A program made the position numbers and the translations under genes. From an uncultured Allomuricauda sp. (lineage in GTDB: Bacteria > Bacteroidota > Bacteroidia > Flavobacteriales > Flavobacteriaceae): a stretch of DNA of 11,933 bases. Below are positions 6,485 through 11,933 of this stretch, piece after piece. The first letter of the stretch is position 1, and each line of letters begins with the position of its first letter. The DNA lies in assembly GCA_937911965.1 (NCBI GenBank), contig CALDPL010000204.1:1-11933 (forward strand), written 5' to 3'. The notes below the pieces were generated by a model. The model searched no databases. It was not told the origin of the DNA and saw only the letters and a list, made by a program, of their open reading frames with translations.

Positions 6485-7288
6485 ATGGCTGGATTGAGCG
6501 CCCCAAAGCAAAAATTATCAGCACTGATCATCACCTACAATGAAATGGGCTACATCGAAAGATGTATCGATTCCGTTTCCTTTGCCGATGAGATTTTGGT
6601 GGTGGATTCCTATAGTACGGACGGCACCTTTGAATATTTGATGGAGCATCCCAAGGTCCGGGTAATCCAAAATCCCTTTGAAAACTTTACGGCCCAGAAA
6701 TCCTTTACCCTCAACCATGCCACCCACGATTGGGTACTGTTCTTGGATGCGGATGAGGTGGTGGGCGAAAAGCTCCAAAAAGAGATTGTTGAAACGATAA
6801 ACGACCCCAAGGCCCACCAGGCCTATTGGTTCTATCGCAAATTCATGTTTCAGGACCGGCCTTTGAACTTCAGTGGATGGCAGACCGATAAAAACCACAG
6901 GCTCTTCAGAAAGAGCAAAGTGCATTTCACGGACAAGAGGATCGTGCACGAAACCTTGGAGGTGGACGGAACTTCCGGCATCCTAAAGGAAAAGTTGGTC
7001 CATTATTGTTACAAGGACTACGAGGATTACAAGGGAAAAATGCTCAGATATGGGCAGTTGAAGGCCAAGGAGGACTTCTATAGGGAAAAACCGTTCAATT
7101 ACCTTTTGATGGGGATCAAACCCGTTTGGAAATTCTTCAACCACTATGTGATCCGCTTGGGCTTTTTGGACGGCAAGAAAGGCATTACCATCTGTTACCT
7201 CAATGCCCTTGGCGTACTGGAAAGGTTCCGGGAACTTAAAAGGTTGGAAAAGAAAAACAAAATCGCCTATTACTTGCTGATGCCATAG
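6485..7288 (+). CDS. Family 2 glycosyltransferase, WaaE/KdtX-like
   Basis: GT-A fold enzyme predicted to transfer a sugar from a nucleotide-sugar donor onto a lipopolysaccharide core or other surface glycan on the cytoplasmic face of the membrane. The 267 residues show LSALIITYNE (11-20), VVDSYSTDGT (39-48) with nucleotide-binding Asp41, and FLDADEVV (87-93) with the metal-binding DxD (Asp88, Asp90). HRLFRK (138-143) and HETLEV (155-160) are typical of the core-oligosaccharide glucosyltransferase group, as is the region ending LGFLDGKKG (225-233). No strong transmembrane helix is obvious, though LLMGIKPVWKFF may associate with the membrane. It ends 19 bases inside the opposing glycosyltransferase. 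Fold is firm; sugar and acceptor are unknown. Confidence 0.9.
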   Translation: MAGLSAPKQKLSALIITYNEMGYIERCIDSVSFADEILVVDSYSTDGTFEYLMEHPKVRVIQNPFENFTAQKSFTLNHATHDWVLFLDADEVVGEKLQKEIVETINDPKAHQAYWFYRKFMFQDRPLNFSGWQTDKNHRLFRKSKVHFTDKRIVHETLEVDGTSGILKEKLVHYCYKDYEDYKGKMLRYGQLKAKEDFYREKPFNYLLMGIKPVWKFFNHYVIRLGFLDGKKGITICYLNALGVLERFRELKRLEKKNKIAYYLLMP

Positions 7289-8103
7289 TGGGTCCAGACC
7301 GCTTTATTCACCTTGGTCTCGCGGCGTATGGCCAGGTTCTTGGCAATGGACTCCGGGGTCTTGTACCCGCGCTTGTGGTCCAAATGAACACAGACCGCAC
7401 TGTAGCGCAATTGCTTTGATTTAATTCCATAGTTGAAAAGTCGCTCCCCCAGTTCCCTGTCCTGTCCCCCGTACTGCATGCGCTCGTCAAAACCATTGAC
7501 GTTTAGGATATCCTTTTTCCAGCCCGAGGAATTGTGGCCGTTCCAACTTGCGTTGGTGGGGGTGATCGTATTCAGCAGTTTGGAGATAAAACCACTAGCG
7601 GTCAGCTTATTGTTCTTAAAAGTCTTTGGAATTCCCTTTTCCTTGAGCCAGTTGATATTGAAACAGCGCTGCTTTTCTATGTCCTCCGGACCAATGGCCT
7701 TGGAGATGTTCATGGGAAGCATATAATAGCCACCGGATATGAAATATCCCGGCTCCTTGTTGATATAGTGTACATGGACAAAGTCCTCCCGGGGAATGCA
7801 GTCCCCATCGGTCATGATGATGTAATCTGCATTGCAGGCCTCAATGGCCTTGTTCAATATCCTGGATTTTTGAAATCCATCGTCCTCCTGCCAGACATGG
7901 ATGAGGGGATAGAAAACCCTTTTGGAATATTCCTCGAGCAGTTTCTTGGTCTTCGGCCCGGACCCATCATCCGCAATCACCACCTCAAAGTCCTTGAATA
8001 TTTGGCAATTTAAACCAATAAGTACCTTTTCAAGCCACGCTTCGGCATTGTAGGTGCTTATGATCACTGAAATTTTGGGCCTTTGGCCCTCCTCATGCTT
8101 CAT
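7270..8103 (-). CDS. Family 2 glycosyltransferase with a galactosyltransferase-like C-terminal region
   Basis: Predicted surface-polysaccharide glycosyltransferase. The 277-residue protein starts ISVIISTYNAEAWLEKVL (11-28), followed by VVIADDGSG (41-49) with the DDG nucleotide-binding motif and YIIMTDGDCIPR (94-105) with the metal-binding DxD (Asp99, Asp101). The segment NASWNGHNSSGWKKDILNVN (184-203) with GFDE (204-207) and GGQDRELGERL (212-222) matches the C-terminal glycosyltransferase region shared with chondroitin-synthase-like and beta-galactosyltransferase enzymes; the acidic GQD.E group there usually serves catalysis. It is encoded opposite to both neighbours, with a 64-base AT-rich gap to the gene at 8168, in which I find no minus-strand TAnnTTTG box. 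Donor and acceptor unknown. Confidence 0.9.
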   Translation of the reverse strand: MKHEEGQRPKISVIISTYNAEAWLEKVLIGLNCQIFKDFEVVIADDGSGPKTKKLLEEYSKRVFYPLIHVWQEDDGFQKSRILNKAIEACNADYIIMTDGDCIPREDFVHVHYINKEPGYFISGGYYMLPMNISKAIGPEDIEKQRCFNINWLKEKGIPKTFKNNKLTASGFISKLLNTITPTNASWNGHNSSGWKKDILNVNGFDERMQYGGQDRELGERLFNYGIKSKQLRYSAVCVHLDHKRGYKTPESIAKNLAIRRETKVNKAVWTHYGISK

Positions 8104-8141
8104 CAGGTAAAAATAAAAATATTAATGTTATTGCATATCGT

Positions 8142-8149
8142 TAATTTTG
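8142..8149 (+). promoter_or_regulatory. Candidate -7 box (TAATTTTG) of the third glycosyltransferase
   Basis: TAATTTTG followed by C ends 18 bases before the ATG at 8168, within the AT-rich divergent gap 8104-8167. No -33 TTG at the right spacing. If real, it would also drive the downstream tsaC-cca-ctaA genes, for which no closer promoter box is seen. Confidence 0.4.
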
Positions 8150-8167
8150 CCCATCCAATGATTTGAT

Positions 8168-8995
8168 ATGAAAGTAAAGGAAATGCCGGTTTCATTGTAC
8201 TACCAAGTCAAATATTCGTTTTTTGGCCTTGGAGGCTTGAATACCAAAAAAAACGACAGTGTACCGGTCATCGTCTCCTTGACATCTATTCCATCGCGTT
8301 TTAAAAAATTGCACCTTGGAATCAAAAGTATTTTGGACCAAAGCGTCCTTCCCGAAAAAATAGTTCTGTGGTTGAACGAAAGCCAAAGGGGAAAAATCCC
8401 CAAATCTCTGGAAAAACTTAAGGGAAGTATTTTTGAAATCAGGTACTCCCAATTGGATTGCTCCCACCTTAAATTGGTAGAGAGCTTAAAGCATTTTCCC
8501 AACAAGATTATAGTGACTGCCGATGATGACCTTATCTATAGGAAAAAATGGCTTGAATGTCTTTATTTGGAACACCAGAGACATCCGGAATGCATAATTG
8601 CCAACCAGAGCAGGATTATCTCCTATGATCGGCATGGGCAACTTAAACCTTATCGGGAATGGCCCACAAACTACAATCATCATGTCAATTCAATGCTACT
8701 CCTGCCCATAGGTTCCGCAGGTGCATTATATCCCCCCAATAGCCTCTCGAGTACGACTTTGGATTGGGAGCTTTTTTTAAAACTTGCACCAAAAGCTGAT
8801 GACCTATGGTTCAAAGCCATGTCTCTCTTACAGCATACCAAGTCGATTCAATCATCGCTTTTCCCAGGCCACCCCATTCCCATTTGGGGAAGTCAAGAAA
8901 TCAATTTAAAGAAATGGAATATCCAAGAGGACAAAAACAGAACACAGTGGTTGGCATTGACCAAACATTTTAAATTCGATTTAAAAATTGATTGA
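8168..8995 (+). CDS. Probable glycosyltransferase of the DDD-motif type, low GC
   Basis: The 275-residue protein has the pattern of a family of poorly characterised GT-A glycosyltransferases found in polysaccharide loci: PVIVSLTSIPSRF (33-45), then SILDQSVLPEKIVLWLN (54-70), KIIVTADDDLIYRKKWLE (113-130) with the probable metal/donor site Asp119-121, GSAGALYPP (182-190) and KADDLWFKAMSL (209-220). I recognise the pattern, not a named member, so no sugar or acceptor can be given. A hand count over 8221-8580 gives 142 G+C in 360 bases (39 %), against 90 in 180 (50 %) in cca at 10081-10260, so it was probably acquired from a lower-GC source. Its last 8 bases overlap the start of tsaC. Confidence 0.8.
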   Translation: MKVKEMPVSLYYQVKYSFFGLGGLNTKKNDSVPVIVSLTSIPSRFKKLHLGIKSILDQSVLPEKIVLWLNESQRGKIPKSLEKLKGSIFEIRYSQLDCSHLKLVESLKHFPNKIIVTADDDLIYRKKWLECLYLEHQRHPECIIANQSRIISYDRHGQLKPYREWPTNYNHHVNSMLLLPIGSAGALYPPNSLSSTTLDWELFLKLAPKADDLWFKAMSLLQHTKSIQSSLFPGHPIPIWGSQEINLKKWNIQEDKNRTQWLALTKHFKFDLKID

Positions 8996-9548
8996 GGAAA
9001 TCAACATTTGCATTGACATACTTCAAAAGGGCGATCTCATCCTCTACCCCACCGACACCCTTTGGGGCATTGGATGTGATGCCACCAACGCGGAGGCCGT
9101 AAAAAAGGTCTATACCCTAAAGGAGCGGGAGGACAGCAAGGCTTTGATCTGCCTTGTGTCCGACCAGGCCATGTTGGAACGCCATATAAGGGAAGTCCCG
9201 GATCTGGCCTATGATATCATCGATTTGGCCACCAAACCCACCACCATAGTTTACGATGGGCCGGTGGGCATTGCAGGGAACCTTGTGGCCCCTGACAATA
9301 CCCTGGCCATTCGGGTGGCCTCGGACAAATTCTGCCAATACCTCATCCGAAGGTTCGGGAAGCCCATTGTGTCCACTTCGGCCAATATTTCGGGAAGACC
9401 GGCTCCAAAGCAGTTCCAGGATATAAGCCCTGAAATTTTAAAAGGTGTGGACTATGTGGTAAATTTGCCCCTTGAAAACAAAGATCCTGTACCCTCTTCC
9501 ATCATCAGGTTGGGCAATGACGGACAGGTGAAGGTAATCAGGGAATGA
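8988..9548 (+). CDS. tsaC: L-threonylcarbamoyladenylate synthase (TsaC/YrdC type)
   Basis: Makes threonylcarbamoyl-AMP from threonine, bicarbonate and ATP, the first step of t6A37 modification of ANN-decoding tRNAs; usually essential. The 186 residues form the single YrdC domain without the extra Sua5 domain. Signatures are LILYPTDTLWGIGCDATN (17-34), the KEREDSKALICLV segment (45-57), NTLAIRVASD (104-113) and PIVSTSANISGRPAP (126-140). The start is probably TTG at 8988, since an in-frame TAA is two codons upstream and the next canonical start is well inside the conserved domain; ATT at 8991 is a less likely alternative. It overlaps the preceding glycosyltransferase by 8 bases and is followed by cca after a single base, so translation is probably coupled on both sides. 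Confidence 0.94.
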   Translation: MIEEINICIDILQKGDLILYPTDTLWGIGCDATNAEAVKKVYTLKEREDSKALICLVSDQAMLERHIREVPDLAYDIIDLATKPTTIVYDGPVGIAGNLVAPDNTLAIRVASDKFCQYLIRRFGKPIVSTSANISGRPAPKQFQDISPEILKGVDYVVNLPLENKDPVPSSIIRLGNDGQVKVIRE

Positions 9549-9549
9549 A

Positions 9550-10980
9550 ATGAAGGAGGTATTCCACAAAGAGGCCCTTGGGCATCCCATTTTTGAAACT
9601 ATCGGAGCGGCATCGGATGGGCTTGGCGTGGATTCCTATGTGATCGGCGGTTACGTGAGGGATTACTTTCTCAAGGGAAAGAAGTCCAAGGACATCGATG
9701 TGGTGGTCTTGGGCAGTGGCATCCAATTGGCCAAAAAGGTGGCTTCCACCCTCAAGGGAAAACCCGAGGTTTCCGTGTTCAAGAACTTCGGTACGGCCAT
9801 GATCAAGCACGGAGACCTGGAATTGGAATTTGTGGGCGCCCGAAAGGAAAGTTACCAACGGGACAGCAGAAAACCCATAGTGGAGGACGGAACCCTGGAG
9901 GACGACCAAAACAGAAGGGACTTCACCATCAATGCCATGGCCCTGTCCCTGAACAAAGAAAACTTTGGCTTGCTGTTGGACCCCTTTGGGGGCCTGACCG
10001 ATTTGGAAGATAAAATCCTTCGCACCCCCCTGGAGCCGGGAATCACCTATTCCGACGACCCCTTACGCATGATGCGAGCCGTTCGTTTTGCCACCCAATT
10101 GGGCTTCGAAATCGAATTGGGGTCGTTACGGGCGATCACCGAAATGGGCGATCGTCTAAAGATCGTTTCCCGGGAACGCATCGTGGACGAACTCCATAAA
10201 ATATTGATGGCCCCAAAACCCTCCATCGGTTTTAAATTGATGCACCAAACCGGCTTGCTGCACATGATTCTCCCCGAACTCATCGCCCTTGAAGGTATTG
10301 AAGAAAAGGAAGGTCAAAGCCATAAGGACAACTTTTGGCACACCCTGGAGGTAGTGGACAATATAGCCACCACCACGGACAACCTTTGGTTGCGATGGGC
10401 CGCCCTGTTGCACGACATCGGCAAGGCCCCGACCAAAAGGTTCGACAAAAAGATCGGATGGACCTTCCACGGCCATGAGTATGTGGGTTCCAAAATGGTC
10501 CCCAAACTGTTCAAAAGGTTAAAAATGCCCTTGAATGAAAAAATGGCGTTTGTCCAAAAAATGGTGATGATGAGCTCCAGGCCCATCAGTCTTTCTGAGG
10601 AGCATGTGACCGACTCGGCAGTGCGGAGGCTCGTCTTTGATGCCGGGGATCATGTGGACGATCTGATGACCCTCTGTGAGGCGGATATCACCACCAAGAA
10701 TCCAAGAAAGCAAAGGAGGTACAAAAACAACTTCCAATTGGTACGCCAAAAAATAGTGGAAGTCGAACAACGGGACCATATACGGAATTTTCAACCCCCG
10801 GTCTCCGGGGAGGAAATCATGGAGGCCTTCAATCTAAAGCCCTCCAAGGAAATCGGAATTATCAAGGAGGCCATCAAAGAAGCGATCCTGGATGGGGAAA
10901 TCCCCAACGAACACGGGGCGGCCCATAAATTCATGTTGGAAAAAGGCAAGGAAATGAACCTTAAAACATCTTTAAAATGA
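9550..10980 (+). CDS. cca: CCA tRNA nucleotidyltransferase with HD domain
   Basis: Adds or repairs the 3'-terminal CCA of tRNAs using CTP and ATP, without a template. The 476 residues carry a class II nucleotidyltransferase head: YVIGGYVRDYFL (30-41), KDIDVVV (47-53) with catalytic Asp48 and Asp50, RRDFTINAMAL (122-132) and the nucleotide-selecting region DDPLRMMRAVRFATQLGF (169-186). This is followed by an HD hydrolase domain with His264 (FWHTLE), His288-Asp289 (LLHDIGK) and FHGHE (306-310). The HD domain is found in many bacterial CCA enzymes and is linked to phosphatase or phosphodiesterase activity. A poly(A) polymerase cannot be fully excluded, but length and motifs favour the CCA enzyme. 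The start ATG is one base after the tsaC stop; the end overlaps ctaA by ATGA. Confidence 0.94.
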   Translation: MKEVFHKEALGHPIFETIGAASDGLGVDSYVIGGYVRDYFLKGKKSKDIDVVVLGSGIQLAKKVASTLKGKPEVSVFKNFGTAMIKHGDLELEFVGARKESYQRDSRKPIVEDGTLEDDQNRRDFTINAMALSLNKENFGLLLDPFGGLTDLEDKILRTPLEPGITYSDDPLRMMRAVRFATQLGFEIELGSLRAITEMGDRLKIVSRERIVDELHKILMAPKPSIGFKLMHQTGLLHMILPELIALEGIEEKEGQSHKDNFWHTLEVVDNIATTTDNLWLRWAALLHDIGKAPTKRFDKKIGWTFHGHEYVGSKMVPKLFKRLKMPLNEKMAFVQKMVMMSSRPISLSEEHVTDSAVRRLVFDAGDHVDDLMTLCEADITTKNPRKQRRYKNNFQLVRQKIVEVEQRDHIRNFQPPVSGEEIMEAFNLKPSKEIGIIKEAIKEAILDGEIPNEHGAAHKFMLEKGKEMNLKTSLK

Positions 10981-11933
10981 AAAAGAACAAGGCTGTGGTC
11001 TATTGGTTGTTGTGTGGTTGCTTTCTCATCTTTGTCATGGTCCTCGTGGGCGGGATCACCCGGCTCACCAATTCCGGGCTTTCGATCTCCGATTACAAAT
11101 TGATCACAGGCACCCTTCCCCCCATGAACCATGAACAATGGGAGGAGGCCTTTGAACTGTACAAACAGTATCCCGAATACCAGTTGCTCAACAATCATTT
11201 TGGCCTGGAGGACTTCAAGGAGATCTATTTTTGGGAATGGCTCCACAGGCTTTTGGGCAGACTTCTGGGCTTGGTGTTCATCATCCCCTTCCTCTATTTT
11301 TTGATCAAGAAAAAATTGGACCGGGCCACCTTGGGGAAGAGTTTGATCCTGTTGTTTTTGGGAGCCTTCCAGGGATTTCTGGGCTGGTATATGGTAAAGA
11401 GCGGTCTGGTGGACCGTCCGGATGTGTCCCATTACAGGCTCGCGGCCCATTTGGTGACGGCCTTTGTCACCTTTGCCTATAGCCTCTGGGTCGCCCTGGA
11501 TCTTATCTATCCCCAAAAAAAGGAAGCCCATAAAAAAATGAGGAACCTGGTCCGCGTGGGCATGGCCATCCTATTGGTCCAGATCATCTGGGGCGCCTTT
11601 GTGGCCGGTCTGGATTCCGGGCACATCCACAACCACTGGCCCATGATGAGCGAGGGAAAACTGATGCACCCCACGGTGTACCTCGAACAACAGCCCCTGA
11701 TCAAGAATTTTTATGAGGGCCGCAGCGGGGTACAGTTCGTACATCGCTACCTGGCCTATATCGTGGTGGGTTATATCCTTTGGCTATGGGTCAAATCGCG
11801 GAGATTTCCGCTTACCCCATTACAGGATCAGGGATTGAAAAGCCTGGTCATCCTGGTCTTCCTCCAGTTTTTATTGGGGGTGTTCACCCTGGTGTACGCC
11901 GTCCCCATTTGGTTGGGGGTAGCCCACCAGATC
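10977..11933 (+). CDS. ctaA: Heme A synthase (CtaA/COX15, type 2), 3' end off the window
   Basis: Inner-membrane enzyme that oxidises heme O to heme A for aa3-type cytochrome oxidase. Translated by hand from ATG at 10977, which overlaps the cca stop as ATGA; 319 residues reach the window edge, probably lacking the last few tens. The first helix runs into the family signature VGGITRLTNSGLSISDY (24-40). Four heme-ligand histidines are in place: FWEWLHRLLGR (His90), HYRLAAHLV (His158), VQFVHRYLAY (His256) and GVAHQI (His317). The long loop with GHIHNHWPMMSEGKLMHP (215-232) and the absence of the paired cysteines of Bacillus CtaA mark it as the type 2 enzyme of alphaproteobacteria and mitochondria. 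At least seven hydrophobic segments are visible. Implies an aerobic organism with heme A oxidase. Confidence 0.95.
   Translation, partial: MKKNKAVVYWLLCGCFLIFVMVLVGGITRLTNSGLSISDYKLITGTLPPMNHEQWEEAFELYKQYPEYQLLNNHFGLEDFKEIYFWEWLHRLLGRLLGLVFIIPFLYFLIKKKLDRATLGKSLILLFLGAFQGFLGWYMVKSGLVDRPDVSHYRLAAHLVTAFVTFAYSLWVALDLIYPQKKEAHKKMRNLVRVGMAILLVQIIWGAFVAGLDSGHIHNHWPMMSEGKLMHPTVYLEQQPLIKNFYEGRSGVQFVHRYLAYIVVGYILWLWVKSRRFPLTPLQDQGLKSLVILVFLQFLLGVFTLVYAVPIWLGVAHQI

Noticed and set aside
6417..6497. 26-residue open frame starting MYEAIFPCFICYN before the first glycosyltransferase
   Set aside because: Too short and without recognisable features; it runs through the TAATTTTG promoter box and into the next gene in another frame.
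8104..8167. AT-rich divergent gap as a possible replication or integration site
   Set aside because: Only 64 bases, with no repeats beyond a candidate promoter box; the AT richness fits a normal divergent promoter region next to a low-GC gene.
10791..11531. Minus-strand open frame of 246 codons
   Set aside because: Antisense to ctaA and the end of cca; ctaA shows all four heme-ligand histidines on the plus strand.
1..11933. Search for CRISPR arrays, tRNA or rRNA genes, insertion sequences and attachment sites
   Set aside because: No regularly spaced repeats, cloverleaf-like segments, transposase or integrase motifs, or terminal inverted repeats were seen by eye on either strand.

Overview
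The window looks like a chromosomal segment from a member of the Bacteroidota, most likely a marine-type Flavobacteriaceae with a GC content near 50 %. The evidence is the recurrent intergenic -7 box TAnnTTTG (nine copies, each placed just upstream of a gene or pair), weak or absent Shine-Dalgarno sequences, a DUF5606-type protein that I know only from Bacteroidota, and the character of the proteins (RuvX, Def, MazG, DapD, two-domain CCA enzyme, type-2 heme A synthase). I cannot name the genus.

Left part (1-5412): a partial MATE efflux transporter and mazG (both minus); then a plus-strand pair encoding an exported SGNH/GDSL hydrolase and a GH20 beta-N-acetylhexosaminidase lipoprotein; then a minus-strand housekeeping run, ruvX-def-DUF5606, whose last gene ends base-to-base against the hexosaminidase stop codon. 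The hydrolase/hexosaminidase pair is oriented against the genes around it and may be an insertion into a ruvX-def-DUF5606-mazG block.

Middle part (5413-8995): dapD (lysine/diaminopimelate synthesis) is divergent from ruvX. After a 256-base gap with two candidate promoters comes a patch of three different GT-A glycosyltransferases arranged + - +. The first two overlap tail-to-tail by 19 bases. The third has clearly lower GC (about 39 % in a hand-counted sample against about 50 % around it) and is probably acquired. They probably act on lipopolysaccharide or another surface glycan.

Right part (8988-11933): tsaC (t6A tRNA modification), cca (tRNA CCA end) and ctaA (heme A synthase, running off the window) form a tightly packed plus-strand operon that begins inside the end of the third glycosyltransferase. 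The joints are an 8-base overlap, a 1-base gap and a 4-base ATGA overlap, so translational coupling is likely. Two of these are tRNA-maturation genes.

I see no tRNA, rRNA, CRISPR array, insertion sequence, integrase or attachment site, and no stretch over 300 bases without a gene. I found no convincing undescribed multi-gene system. The more interesting points are the glycosyltransferase patch fused to an essential tRNA operon, the SGNH/GH20 pair, and the zero-gap convergent stop codons.
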